Position numbers and translations under genes: made by a program. Of a DNA stretch of 64,000 bases, positions 49,642 to 59,359 are shown in pieces. The number at the start of each line of letters is the position of its first letter. The first letter of the stretch is position 1. The stretch lies in NCBI RefSeq assembly GCF_025716875.1, contig NZ_JAOVZB010000003.1, positions 310,001 through 374,000 on the forward strand. Direction: 5' to 3'. The notes beneath the pieces are model-generated. The model was given only the letters and a program-made list of their open reading frames with translations, was not told where the DNA came from and ran no database searches. The DNA is from Marinomonas sargassi. GTDB taxonomy: Bacteria; Pseudomonadota; Gammaproteobacteria; Pseudomonadales; Marinomonadaceae.

Positions 49642-49656
49642 TCTAAAATCCTTTTA

Positions 49657-50241
49657 TTATTTACTTTCTTTATTGATGGAGTCTGCATGAGTATTTCCCG
49701 TACTATCTGTAAAAAAGTCAGCTTGTAGAGGAGCTTCAGACTCGTCATTCGAGACTTTCTTTTTAGATAACCAAGATAACTTAGGTAAAGGCGTAAAGGC
49801 ATACAAAGCAAGAATATAGAAAATGCTGCTGGCAAAAAACGTAAAATCATCATAAGCCTCAGCATCACTAATCCCGAACTCACCTCTTTGGTAAAGCAAA
49901 GTAATTAAATACGACATGTATATAAGGGAGCTGACAGCATTCGCTACAATCGAGACAAGGACATAATGGCGAATTCTCTGCCATACAGATAAACCTTCCA
50001 TTTTACTGCGGATAAAAAAGCGTATAGAAACTCCAATAAAAATCACGACCACCAGAAGTTCTAAATTATCTAATTCACTAATATTTAATGAATCTTCAAA
50101 TGGTGTATAGAAAATGAAAAAGGCGCATAAAATAAAAAACAGCAATGTAAACACATACAAACAAGCACGCATGATCCACGATAAAAGGTAACCTAAAGAT
50201 AGGTCAAATAGACCCAATAAACGCTTTATTGACAACAACAT
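49657..50241 (-). CDS. Unknown multi-pass membrane protein (194 aa)
   Basis: About four hydrophobic segments can be read: SWIMRACLYVFTLLFFILCAFFIFY, LELLVVVIFIGVSIRFFI, a weaker one at VLVSIVANAVSSLIYMSYLI and FFASSIFYILALYAF. A polar C-terminal tail of about 45 residues follows. I recognise no family. Membrane proteins are common partners or effectors in defence loci, but here that is only a guess from position. Confidence 0.65.
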   Translation of the reverse strand: MLLSIKRLLGLFDLSLGYLLSWIMRACLYVFTLLFFILCAFFIFYTPFEDSLNISELDNLELLVVVIFIGVSIRFFIRSKMEGLSVWQRIRHYVLVSIVANAVSSLIYMSYLITLLYQRGEFGISDAEAYDDFTFFASSIFYILALYAFTPLPKLSWLSKKKVSNDESEAPLQADFFTDSTGNTHADSINKESK

Positions 50242-50282
50242 AGATTTTTTCCTTAAAATATTAATAATGAGTCACTTGATTG

Positions 50283-51242
50283 CTAAAGAAGTGGAATTTT
50301 ACAAATGGCTTTGATCTCAGGATCAATTTCCAGCTTTATTTTTTCTCCTTTTCGGCTTGCGTTAAAAGGAGAGGGATAATAAGAAAAAGCACAGTTTTCA
50401 CCATTTTTAGAAATGTAAGCAAAGTAAAATTCTTTTTGAATAAAGTAAGCATCATTCGTGAATAAAACAATATCGCCCCATAAAGCTTTACCTTTTATAG
50501 TTACCATTGAGCAAAGGTTAGTGTTTTGAAAATATTCTCTATTAAATTCAGGCTCATTGCATAAAGGCTCTGACTTCAACTTCTCAATACTATTAAACCC
50601 GTTTATATAGCCTACATAACTAGGTGCCGCGAAAAAACCAAATAACAGAAGAGCTATTAACTTAAAGCTACTCTGCTGAGCAAAAGCTACAATTAAGCCA
50701 ATGCCCCCCCAAACAATAATTGACAACCTACTTGAGAGCAGCAACCAGCTAAAAAAATTAGATAAAGACCATTTATGAGGCTCTTTTTCTTTCTGCGAAC
50801 TATTTTTCCTCTTAAAAAGTGAATAGTAAGAGTGAAAATTTATAACTAATCCCAAAACCAAAAATATAATAGTAAAAAATAAAACATCAAGAATTGATGG
50901 TATGCTAGAAATATTAATTACTCTAGATGTAAACTCAATGAGCCCCATAAATGCAAAGTGATAAATTTCTTTTATCTCGTAATTAACATCTATGTTATCT
51001 AAGCCAATAGATTCAATCATCCCTTTTTGGTATTCAAACCCATAGACAGCAAGAGCAATTGCAAGAAAAGCACTTATTTTAATCATTAACTCAAAAAACT
51101 TGCTTATTATAGATAAGTAGCTACCACTTATTTTTTTATTTTCAAACTCACCTTTGAGCTTTTGACCGTCTTTCTCTGATAGTGTGAAGCTTCCTTTTAT
51201 TGCTTCATCACTTTTCATATTCTCTTTTCCTTCAGACTGCAT
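50283..51242 (-). CDS. Unknown four-helix membrane protein (319 aa)
   Basis: A soluble, charged N-terminal segment (about 50 residues) precedes membrane helices near 52-70 (MIKISAFLAIALAVYGFEY), 115-135 (VLFFTIIFLVLGLVINF), 160-185 and 190-210. A soluble C-terminal part with several Cys follows. No family is recognised. The coding region is AT-rich compared with neighbouring core genes, which suggests acquisition. It starts 45 bases after hsdS. An internal ATG (51218) is an alternative start. Confidence 0.65.
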   Translation of the reverse strand: MQSEGKENMKSDEAIKGSFTLSEKDGQKLKGEFENKKISGSYLSIISKFFELMIKISAFLAIALAVYGFEYQKGMIESIGLDNIDVNYEIKEIYHFAFMGLIEFTSRVINISSIPSILDVLFFTIIFLVLGLVINFHSYYSLFKRKNSSQKEKEPHKWSLSNFFSWLLLSSRLSIIVWGGIGLIVAFAQQSSFKLIALLLFGFFAAPSYVGYINGFNSIEKLKSEPLCNEPEFNREYFQNTNLCSMVTIKGKALWGDIVLFTNDAYFIQKEFYFAYISKNGENCAFSYYPSPFNASRKGEKIKLEIDPEIKAICKIPLL

Positions 51243-51287
51243 TTTTCCCTAAAACTCCTTTTCAACTTAATTCACTATCTGTGTATT

Positions 51288-52754
51288 TTATGTCTTACTT
51301 TTCGCTGTTTTTTTAGCTGACTTCTTAGCTACCTTAGCGAGTGCGTCGGCTTCTTGTTTGGCTTTGGCGATGCGTTCTAGTAGCTTGTCGGCGGGTTCAT
51401 CATCTGGGTCTTGTGGCACGAGTTCACCACGAAAGGCTTTGGCTAAGATGGATTGAGTGAGTTTATCGACGCGCTGTTGGGCGTTTTTCACTTGCTTTTC
51501 AATGGCGTCGGCGAAGGCGAAATATTGGTCAACAAGGCTGACGATTTCGGCTTGTTCTTCGAGTGGTGGAAGGTATAAAGGATATGAAGCTAAGCTTTTA
51601 GCAGATAAATTAGGCTGGGCTGAGCCATTATCGTATTCAGTTATTAACTTTTTAGCTACTGGGCTAATTAAAAAATAGTAAATAAACTCACTTAATATAT
51701 TGTTGTTAGCTCTTAAAATCACTAAAGATGAGGCTATTGCGCCTTCTGAAAAATCAACCTTTGCTGTTTTTCCCATTGTTGCACCACGTAGACAATATAC
51801 TATGTCCTTAGGCTTAACTTTACCGCTTCCAAGGGATAAATATTTATCCCTTGAAATATAGCTCATTCTGTCTATAGATAGTGTTCCATCAGGGTCAATA
51901 TGACCAGTATTAATAAATGGGATGCCTGATTCTGTATATTCAGATTTATTAGGGTAGTTTTTTCCTCGATCTCCATTAATTAGATCTACTACAGAACCTA
52001 ATCTAATAGGGACCCAAGTATTTATACTCCCATGATCTTTAAAAGATTGGCTGATAGTAGGTAACTTTATATTATGCTCTACCTGTAATGGATTAAAGCT
52101 TTCTCCTCCTCTCCACTCCTCAGTCAATTTCCCACTAACAGCGGAAGCGAGGACGGATTGGCGGAAGCGTTTTAGGATGTCGGGGATGCTGTCGAGTCGG
52201 GCTTTGATGCTGTCGACTTGCGCCAACACTTCATCCAACTTCTCGACGATGCGTTTTTGTTCGGCAAGTGGAGGGGCAGGTAAAGAAAAAGATTCAAGTT
52301 TTTTTCTTGTAATTCTTTTACGAGTTGACCCTGATGAATTGCTATAAATCAGATTTCTAACCAGTGGAGAATTAATCCAATATTTCAGCAAAGGGTTTAT
52401 AAATGCTGAGCTATCTATATTTCTTATTAAGCAAACATCTACAACAGTAACTGCTTTCTGATTAACACCTGGAAATATACATGCTCGCCCTAATGGGTCT
52501 GGCATACGAGCAATAAGTAAGTCCCCTTCCTCTAGAAAAGTACAATTCAACCTTTTAGCGGCATCCATTGTCATAAATCTTGAGGATTTATTTTTAAATA
52601 AACCGTCCCCAATATCCGCCAACTGAATAAGTCTTACACCTCCATTAGTATCTTGATCTTTTGACTCAATCCAATCTCCATCGGAAATAAAAGATTTCAC
52701 ACTTAATGACTCTTTTAAACTAGTACTTTCCCACCCTTTCGGTAATTCGCTCAC
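51288..52754 (-). CDS. hsdS: Type I restriction system specificity subunit
   Basis: This 488-residue HsdS has two target-recognition domains, each followed by a conserved helix: PPLAEQKRIVEKLDEVLAQVD near residue 150, and PPLEEQAEIVSLVDQYF near 395. It ends in a Lys/Ala-rich tail. It sets the DNA sequence cut or methylated by HsdR and HsdM. The first base overlaps the hsdM stop (ATGA). The recognition domains look more AT-rich than the helices, as expected for exchangeable modules. The target sequence cannot be predicted. Confidence 0.95.
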   Translation of the reverse strand: MSELPKGWESTSLKESLSVKSFISDGDWIESKDQDTNGGVRLIQLADIGDGLFKNKSSRFMTMDAAKRLNCTFLEEGDLLIARMPDPLGRACIFPGVNQKAVTVVDVCLIRNIDSSAFINPLLKYWINSPLVRNLIYSNSSGSTRKRITRKKLESFSLPAPPLAEQKRIVEKLDEVLAQVDSIKARLDSIPDILKRFRQSVLASAVSGKLTEEWRGGESFNPLQVEHNIKLPTISQSFKDHGSINTWVPIRLGSVVDLINGDRGKNYPNKSEYTESGIPFINTGHIDPDGTLSIDRMSYISRDKYLSLGSGKVKPKDIVYCLRGATMGKTAKVDFSEGAIASSLVILRANNNILSEFIYYFLISPVAKKLITEYDNGSAQPNLSAKSLASYPLYLPPLEEQAEIVSLVDQYFAFADAIEKQVKNAQQRVDKLTQSILAKAFRGELVPQDPDDEPADKLLERIAKAKQEADALAKVAKKSAKKTAKSKT

Positions 52755-54340
52755 GACTTCGCTCCAAATAACTCACCTTGTTCATTGGATTCTTTTTCCT
52801 CAAGTTCAAAAGCTTGTTCTAGCAGTTGCTTTTGGGCTTCGGCTTCGTCGTCTGCGCCGAGGGCTTGCATAAGTTGGTAGAGTTCGCCCATGGCTTCGGT
52901 GAGTTCCGCCATGGCTTCGCCTGCTAGCACATCTGGCTCTGGCAGGTTTTCGGAGTCGGTGGCTTCTAGGTCTTTGAGCCAACTAATGTCTAAAGAGTCA
53001 CCTTTTTGCTCGCGAATGTAATCGCGGCTAAAGACACGCCAGCGGGCGGTGTCGTCACCTTCATCGGTAGAAAGTCCGTCGATTTCACCAATTTGCTGGT
53101 AAATCCCTTCTGCGCGTGGCGATTGCCCGTTGGCGTCGTCGCCATAAGCAGTGATAAATGCTTCAAAATGCTTGTCGGTTAACATGCGGCGTTTGCCAAA
53201 GGTTTGCATATTGGTTCGCATGTCGTACACCCAAGTGCTCTCTGTGCAGTCCCTGTCTTGGTGTGGATTGCTTGGGGTGCCTTTTTGGAAAAACAGCACG
53301 TTGGTTTTTACTCCAGCGGCGTAAAAAATGCCTGTCGGCAAACGCAGAATCGTATGCAAGTTGCACTTGTGCATAAGGTCGCGGCGAATGTCCGTGCCTT
53401 TGCCACCTTCAAACAAGACATTATCAGGAATCACCACAGCAGCACGGCCACCGGGCTCTAACGTTTCCACAATATGCTGCATAAAGCAGAGCTGTTTATT
53501 GCCAGTGGCGTATAAGAAGGTACGCGTAATGTTGGTGCTGGCGGCGCTGCCAAAAGGCGGGTTAGATAATACCAAGTTGGCACTTAGCTTCTCCCCATCG
53601 CTGCTTAAGGTGTTACCTAGGCGAATGGCTCCGTCGTCATCGTCTCCCACAATATCGTGTAGCAAACAGTTCATCAGTGCTAAACGGCGAGTTTCTGGAA
53701 CCAATTCCAAACCAACAAAAGCGCGCTTTACTTGGAAGTCTGCATCATTGTCTGATAATGCATTTAAATCATCTGTATTTGCTTTGATGTATTTGTCGGC
53801 TTCGATCAAGAAGCCTGCTGTACCCGCCGCTGGATCTTGAATAATTTCACGCGGTTGTGGTTTCATTAGCTGCACAATGGCACTGATTAATGGGCGAGGT
53901 GTAAAATATTGCCCAGCGCCCGACTTTGTTTCGTTGGCGTTTTTCTGTAACAAACCTTCGTACATGTCACCAAAATCATCTCGGCCTTTTTCGTACCAGT
54001 CTAGCTTGTCCATTTCCGTAATCAGCTCAGTTAATTGGGCTGGCTGAGTGATGGTCGTGGTGGTATTTAAAAAGATGGCCTGTACGATAGCATGATGGTC
54101 GCCGTCTAACTTGTTTAATAGACTTTTATAAAAGCTATGCTGTTCCACACCATTCTTACTGGTTAGGTCTTTCCAACGATACCCTTCTGGCAGTAACTCT
54201 TCTTCTTGGCCTGTTTGTTCGCACATTTTCAGGAAGAGTAATGAGGCTAATTCATTTACATAGTTTTGATAAGAGACGCCGCCGTCGCGTAGGTTGTCGC
54301 AGAGTTTCCAGAGTTTGGCGACCAGTTCGTTGTTATTCAT
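52751..54340 (-). CDS. hsdM: Type I restriction system DNA methyltransferase
   Basis: This is an N6-adenine methyltransferase. An HsdM N-terminal domain (about residues 5-125) is followed by SAM motif I DPAAGTAGFL (169-178) and catalytic NPPFG (260-264). Length 529 is normal. It works as HsdM2S for modification and HsdR2M2S for restriction. hsdR lies 94 bases upstream and hsdS overlaps downstream, so the system looks complete. Confidence 0.97.
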   Translation of the reverse strand: MNNNELVAKLWKLCDNLRDGGVSYQNYVNELASLLFLKMCEQTGQEEELLPEGYRWKDLTSKNGVEQHSFYKSLLNKLDGDHHAIVQAIFLNTTTTITQPAQLTELITEMDKLDWYEKGRDDFGDMYEGLLQKNANETKSGAGQYFTPRPLISAIVQLMKPQPREIIQDPAAGTAGFLIEADKYIKANTDDLNALSDNDADFQVKRAFVGLELVPETRRLALMNCLLHDIVGDDDDGAIRLGNTLSSDGEKLSANLVLSNPPFGSAASTNITRTFLYATGNKQLCFMQHIVETLEPGGRAAVVIPDNVLFEGGKGTDIRRDLMHKCNLHTILRLPTGIFYAAGVKTNVLFFQKGTPSNPHQDRDCTESTWVYDMRTNMQTFGKRRMLTDKHFEAFITAYGDDANGQSPRAEGIYQQIGEIDGLSTDEGDDTARWRVFSRDYIREQKGDSLDISWLKDLEATDSENLPEPDVLAGEAMAELTEAMGELYQLMQALGADDEAEAQKQLLEQAFELEEKESNEQGELFGAKS

Positions 54341-54434
54341 AACAGTGTCTCTTTTGATTTTTATTTGTTGGTGATGCTTTGATTAATTTGAGCATCATGG
54401 TTTGTTAGTTAAATTTGGGCGCTATGATACCGAG

Positions 54435-57400
54435 CTATGCTCTTTCGTCCCAGATGTACTCGCTGAATTTTTCTAGAATTTCATCTAGCTCGTTGTTGAG
54501 GGCTTCTTGTAGCTTGCGCTTACCGCCTTCCCGTTTGTAGTTCCCTATTTTGTAGACGTCATCGTCCAATACCACTTTGTCCTTTATGGAATTGGCAAGG
54601 CGATCTAGCCATTTGATCTGTACACTGCTCCAGTCATTTTCACTTTTGATTCTCGCGAGAGCATGATCCACTCGTACACCAAAAGGTTGTAAAACAGGGT
54701 TTTTCATACTGGCACGGCGAATGTGGCCAACCAGCTTGGCGGCAATTTCTTGGGTGGTTTTTTTCTTCCATGCGACTTGTAAGGCGGATTCATCAAAGTG
54801 CTTGGTATCGAACCATTCTTGCAGTTCTACCAAGCCTTTACGAGTTAAATCTCGTGGACGATTGACCACAGCATCCAATGCGGTGAGTTTATTGGTGTTG
54901 TCGTTTACTAGTTGATCAAAGGCTTCGAGAAAATCTTCTGCTTTATTGTAATCTCCGAACAAGGTATCTACGCTGATTACCTCATCAGGCACATCAGAAA
55001 AAATCGGTCGATAACGCAGCCTATTGATAGTGCGTTTTAAGTCTTCCACCTGCTCTACTAAGGTAGGGAGTTTTGCAAAGTATTGGGCTGAGACTTTTGG
55101 CCCTTCATTTCTCAGAGTTTTGGCGAATTCAAAGAAGCCACATTTAACGACATTTTTTAAACGTTCATCGATTGAGAAAACGGCTCTTTCTACTTCTGGA
55201 CTACGAACTTGATGGTATTCGGCTTGCACAATAACTCGCTGCAACTTGGAAACCAGCTGTTCGTGGCTGTTTTCGGCAAAGGATTTGTCGTTGGCTTCTA
55301 TGACTTGATACGTCTCTTCAGTACTAATTTCTTTAACTAGTGTGCTTAGGCTCACATTTGGGCGGACAACCACAGATTGCATGGTATCGACAGGTTGTAG
55401 AGTGGAGTATAAATCTACCGCATCAAAAATACGGAAGCTGGTTTTGCCGACCTTTGGACATAATCGAGTGGCGCGACCTTTCATTTGTTCATAGAGAATT
55501 CGGCTTCGTACTTTGCGTAAAAACACCAGATTGCAAATACTCGGCACATCTATACCTGTGGTTAGTAGATCCACAGTGACAACAATATTGGGAATTCGTG
55601 GTTCTTTTTCAAATTTAATTATGAGTTCTTGAACCTTGTTGGCGTCTTTGTCTGAATTGCCAGTAATCTTCATGATGGCGTCGTGGGGAAGATTAGGATA
55701 TTGCTCTTTAAACGCAGCTTTCAATTCATCCACCACTGTATCGGCGTGGTTGTTATTGACACAAAATATTAGGGTTTTCTGTTCGCTGGTTGGGTCTAGG
55801 TATTTGGTTAACTCGCCACAGATGGCTTTGGTGAAATTAGGCAAGATGATTTGTCGATTAAAATGATCGACTTCAAAATTTTGTTCATCTTCTAACGTGT
55901 CTAATTCTACATCACCTGTCACATTCAAACGTTCAACTTGTTCGCCTTCGGCAATGCAGACACCTTGGGTATTAAGCTTGGTGTTGATTTTGATAGGCGG
56001 TTCGTAATCGTTCAAGTAACCATCAATGACGGCGGTTCGATAGGAGTAGGTATAAATTGGACGGCCAAATATTTCAGATGTGTGCGAGGCTGGTGTGGCG
56101 GTCAGTGCCAGTTTAAAAGCATCAAAGTGGTCAATGACTCGACGATAGGCAGAGATATAATCTTTTTCGTCACGAAAAGCCTGTTCACCTTCGGTTTGCT
56201 CTTTGTCTAGTATATAGCCACGGTGAGCTTCATCTATAATGATGGCGTCATAAGTACCAACGCCTATAAAGTTATCACCCTGTAACACTCGCTTTACTAA
56301 CGATTGCACTGTGGAGATGTGAACTTTGGTACTGTCTTCTGGGAAGCGTTCTGTCAGTCCTTGAATGTTGAAAATTTCATTGAAGGTGTAACTTTGAATA
56401 CGTGTGCTTTCAAAAGAGTTCAGTGCTTGATTACCCAATGAGCGGCGATCTACCAAAAATAACACCCGCTTAAAGCGCTGGGATTGGATCATGCGATACA
56501 TAATCGCAATGGCGGTACGAGTTTTACCTGTGCCTGTTGCCATAGCCAGTAACGCGCTACGTTTTCCTTCAACAACCGCTTGTTCTACTGCACGCACCGC
56601 GTCTTCTTGGAAGTAGCGCAGCCCTAATTCACTCATATCTGGGTTGGCTTTGAACCAGTTATTCAACTTACCTATTTGCTGAGCTAGTTTGTTTCGTAAC
56701 TCTGTTGGTGTGAACCATTGGGGTAAAGCGTCTGGCTGGTTGGTGTCTAATCGGACATCTCTATACCAAATACCACTTTTGGTTTTTACGGCAGCACTGT
56801 AACCGCGGCCATTGGCTGAGAAACAAAACGGTATATGGAAGCCAGTAGCATTGTACTGATTGGTTTTCATCTCACTAACGTATTTAAGAATACTCTCTTG
56901 ATTGAGCTCGTCATTAGCAGCCAATCGAGTCAATTCTTCTCGGTAAGTGAGCATGTCAAATGTGCGGCTATAACGGTAGGCTTCGTTAAGCTTATCAGCA
57001 ACATCTTGGTTGTATCGCTTGGCTTCGACAACGCCAACGGGCGTTAAACCGACAAATAACACATAATCGGCAAAGCCTTTTTTTTTGGTTTCGTCAATAC
57101 CTGTTGGCCACTCTGCAATGGCTATATTACGGCCTATTTGAGGGCGTGTACCATTGCTGTATTTTAAGTGCTGGGTATCTGCTTCCCAATCTGAAAGACG
57201 TAGTTGTTCATCGATAAGGTAACGTGTTTCTTGCTCGCTCAAATTAAGCGGTGTTTGAGTCGCTTGACTGCGTGCTTGGGAATGATATTTCTTGAGCTCT
57301 GGTTCACTTAGTTTTGCTAGCTCAACATCTTTTTGTTTAAGCAGAGCCTCTAACGCTAAAATTCGAGCCTCACTTTGAGCGACGGTTTCTTTCTCCTTAC

Positions 57401-57980
57401 TTTCGAGCACAGCCAATAGGCCTTCTAGCTGGGTAACTTTAGCTTGCTGCTCATCTAATTCTGCTTGGCTCGAGTACTCTTGTTGTGTGGCCTTTTGATT
57501 CGCTTTTAACAACTGCCGTTTTAACTCAGCAATTTCTTGTTCCGCATTTTTGCTAGATTCTTTGTCTATGGGTAATTTAAATAAAGGCGCTACAAAGTCT
57601 TTATCTTTACTTATTAAGCGGTAATACCAAACGGCGAGTCTAAAAGATAAACGAAGGCACATTTCAGCATCATTTATATCATCATGATATTTATGAACGG
57701 CGTCATTACCCAAACTACGTAGCTTATGAAATACATTTAAAATGGTTTCATCAATTGAAGTACGTTTTTCTATTTCTTGGAGCAGTTTAAATTGAGTGTC
57801 TTGCGGTTCAATATTCAGTAGTTTACCGAGGTGCTTAGCGACATATTCGCCTGCTATTCGCAGCTTCATTAACGCTGTGTTGGCATCATCTGGATAATTT
57901 TTTTCGGAGGTATGGAGAATCGTAAATAAAAAGTCGTCCGTCCCTTTGAGGAAAACAAAATTAGACTGAATTGAAGGCAC
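54435..57980 (-). CDS. hsdR: Type I restriction endonuclease, EcoEI-like HsdR
   Basis: This 1181-residue motor-nuclease has an N-terminal DUF4145-type helical domain (about 25-125), a charged coiled coil (about 150-240), and the HsdR nuclease part with the VVEAKR PD-(D/E)xK site near 318. Helicase motifs follow: Walker A MATGTGKTRT near 477 and IIIDEAHRG near 584. An EcoEI-type C-terminal domain completes it. It translocates and cuts unmodified DNA. It starts with GTG at 57980, preceded by AAGGA. The added DUF4145 and coiled coil suggest multimerisation or sensing. It is intact and leads the hsdRMS operon. Confidence 0.95.
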   Translation of the reverse strand: MPSIQSNFVFLKGTDDFLFTILHTSEKNYPDDANTALMKLRIAGEYVAKHLGKLLNIEPQDTQFKLLQEIEKRTSIDETILNVFHKLRSLGNDAVHKYHDDINDAEMCLRLSFRLAVWYYRLISKDKDFVAPLFKLPIDKESSKNAEQEIAELKRQLLKANQKATQQEYSSQAELDEQQAKVTQLEGLLAVLESKEKETVAQSEARILALEALLKQKDVELAKLSEPELKKYHSQARSQATQTPLNLSEQETRYLIDEQLRLSDWEADTQHLKYSNGTRPQIGRNIAIAEWPTGIDETKKKGFADYVLFVGLTPVGVVEAKRYNQDVADKLNEAYRYSRTFDMLTYREELTRLAANDELNQESILKYVSEMKTNQYNATGFHIPFCFSANGRGYSAAVKTKSGIWYRDVRLDTNQPDALPQWFTPTELRNKLAQQIGKLNNWFKANPDMSELGLRYFQEDAVRAVEQAVVEGKRSALLAMATGTGKTRTAIAIMYRMIQSQRFKRVLFLVDRRSLGNQALNSFESTRIQSYTFNEIFNIQGLTERFPEDSTKVHISTVQSLVKRVLQGDNFIGVGTYDAIIIDEAHRGYILDKEQTEGEQAFRDEKDYISAYRRVIDHFDAFKLALTATPASHTSEIFGRPIYTYSYRTAVIDGYLNDYEPPIKINTKLNTQGVCIAEGEQVERLNVTGDVELDTLEDEQNFEVDHFNRQIILPNFTKAICGELTKYLDPTSEQKTLIFCVNNNHADTVVDELKAAFKEQYPNLPHDAIMKITGNSDKDANKVQELIIKFEKEPRIPNIVVTVDLLTTGIDVPSICNLVFLRKVRSRILYEQMKGRATRLCPKVGKTSFRIFDAVDLYSTLQPVDTMQSVVVRPNVSLSTLVKEISTEETYQVIEANDKSFAENSHEQLVSKLQRVIVQAEYHQVRSPEVERAVFSIDERLKNVVKCGFFEFAKTLRNEGPKVSAQYFAKLPTLVEQVEDLKRTINRLRYRPIFSDVPDEVISVDTLFGDYNKAEDFLEAFDQLVNDNTNKLTALDAVVNRPRDLTRKGLVELQEWFDTKHFDESALQVAWKKKTTQEIAAKLVGHIRRASMKNPVLQPFGVRVDHALARIKSENDWSSVQIKWLDRLANSIKDKVVLDDDVYKIGNYKREGGKRKLQEALNNELDEILEKFSEYIWDERA

Positions 57981-58195
57981 TCGCAGACATCCTTTATCCG
58001 TTACGATTAGATTTTAGTGTACCTTGTATAAATACAGATGAAAAATCTATATGCAGTAGATAATTGATATATAGGAAATAAACAAACCAAATAAGGTTTT
58101 ATTGATAGGTTATAAAGCGAGAATATATTAAAACTATAAATTTGAAGTAGAGAAATGTTTATCTAATAGTATAAAAAATAACTGGAGGGAATTAA

Positions 58196-58308
58196 GGTGG
58201 CATCTCCACCAGCCGCACCTCGGCACACAAGTCCACCGCTGTGGCTGCTTCCTTCCGGACCTGACCAGATTAACGGTTTATTGTTGCGAGGGGACCAGCA
58301 GAGACACC
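58196..58308 (-). ncRNA. ffs: 4.5S signal recognition particle RNA
   Basis: On the minus strand the SRP core appears as GGTCAGGTCCGGAAGGAAGC, the Ffh-binding hairpin with GGAA tetraloop. The ends GGTGTCTC and GAGATGCCACC pair with a small bulge, giving a closed rod of about 113 nt, the gammaproteobacterial 4.5S size. It guides membrane proteins to FtsY. A strong promoter lies upstream and a leader of about 20 nt would be removed by RNase P. The stretch 57981-58190 next to it is AT-rich with no gene seen. Confidence 0.95.
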
Positions 58309-58337
58309 ATAAAGGAGGTCTGTGACCTTGGGCGCTG

Positions 58338-58365
58338 ATTATACGCAGGCTTTTTGAAATATCAA
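58338..58365 (-). promoter_or_regulatory. Sigma-70 promoter of ffs
   Basis: On the minus strand TTGATA (58365-58360) and TATAAT (58343-58338) are separated by 16 bases. Transcription would start near 58331, about 23 nt before the mature RNA end, matching the known short processed leader. Confidence 0.8.
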
Positions 58366-58495
58366 CAGGCTTGTTTTAAATACTTTTTCTGGGTTAATCG
58401 CTTCTTTTTGATAATCGTTATTAGTACCCGATCTTGTCTTACGGTAAGATACGCGCCGAAGCATTATTTGAAACTCTGTAACTGAGGAATGGGCG

Positions 58496-59359
58496 TTGAA
58501 GCTATTTGTAAAAAACCTAACCCATGTGGACTTTTCCTACTTTGATAGTCAACGTGGACTACTAGGTGAAAGCTGGCAAACGGACATCGTATTAACGGGC
58601 AAGTTAAACGATGAAAGCATGATTTGTGATTTTAGTATTGTGAAAAAACAAATTAAGAGATGGTTAGATGACAACATCGACCATATGCTGGCGATTCCGG
58701 CTCAACATGCCAATAGCAAACTGTCTAACTTGGAAGGCGATCGCGTTTCTTTTCGCTTTTTACACGACGATGGTCGACGTTTTCAGTGTGATGCGCCTAA
58801 ACAAGCCATTTGCGCCCTACCCATGGAAGAAGTATCTATTGAAGCGACTCAAAGCTGGGTAGAGTCACAAATTCTTAATCTACTTCCTGCAGAATTGGAA
58901 GCTGTTCAAATACGCTTTACTCCTGAAAGCATTGAAGGCGAACAGTATCAATACAGCCACGGTTTAAAAAAGCACGATGGTAACTGCCAACGTATTGCCC
59001 ATGGCCACCGTTCCACCATAGAAATCTACTCAAACGGTCAGCGCGATAGTGTCTTAGAAGCCGATTGGGCTAAGCGTTGGGAAGACATTTATTTAGGCAC
59101 AAATGAAGATTTAAAAAAGGTGTTTGAGGAACAAGGTAAATCTTACCATCACTTCTTTTACACCAGCCAACAAGGGCTTTTTGAGTTAGTGATAGACAGC
59201 AACCAAACTTATATGCTGGATTGCGATACGACAGTCGAATCCTTGTCGTCACATATTGCAGAGACATTGGCACAAGAAAACCCTAACACTCACATAGAAG
59301 TTCACGCGTTCGAAGGCATTGGCAAGGGCGCGATTTCAGAAAGAAAGGTAGTAGCATGA
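58496..59359 (+). CDS. Two-domain PTPS/QueD-family protein
   Basis: This 287-residue protein is a tandem of two 6-pyruvoyltetrahydropterin-synthase-like domains. The first half (about 1-105) keeps the fold (FSYFDSQRGLL, DFSIVKK) but lacks the CxxxHGH zinc site. The second half (about 130-280) has H155, C164 and HGH at 169-171 (CQRIAHGH), with four residues between Cys and HGH rather than QueD's three. It should bind a pterin; queuosine or folate pathway roles are possible. It starts with TTG after GAGGA, and overlaps hisI by four bases, a tight coupling. Confidence 0.8.
   Translation: MKLFVKNLTHVDFSYFDSQRGLLGESWQTDIVLTGKLNDESMICDFSIVKKQIKRWLDDNIDHMLAIPAQHANSKLSNLEGDRVSFRFLHDDGRRFQCDAPKQAICALPMEEVSIEATQSWVESQILNLLPAELEAVQIRFTPESIEGEQYQYSHGLKKHDGNCQRIAHGHRSTIEIYSNGQRDSVLEADWAKRWEDIYLGTNEDLKKVFEEQGKSYHHFFYTSQQGLFELVIDSNQTYMLDCDTTVESLSSHIAETLAQENPNTHIEVHAFEGIGKGAISERKVVA

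Noticed and set aside
50283-51242. The 319-residue membrane protein as a known defence effector
   Set aside because: No TIR, nuclease or other effector motif is visible; only membrane helices can be supported.
53328-53840. A 170-residue open frame on the plus strand inside hsdM
   Set aside because: It lies antisense to a complete HsdM with clear motifs, has Ser/Pro/Lys-rich shadow composition and no family match.
58190-58310. ffs as an island attachment site
   Set aside because: I looked for a copy of its 3' end near 45-47 kb and for an integrase; neither is present.
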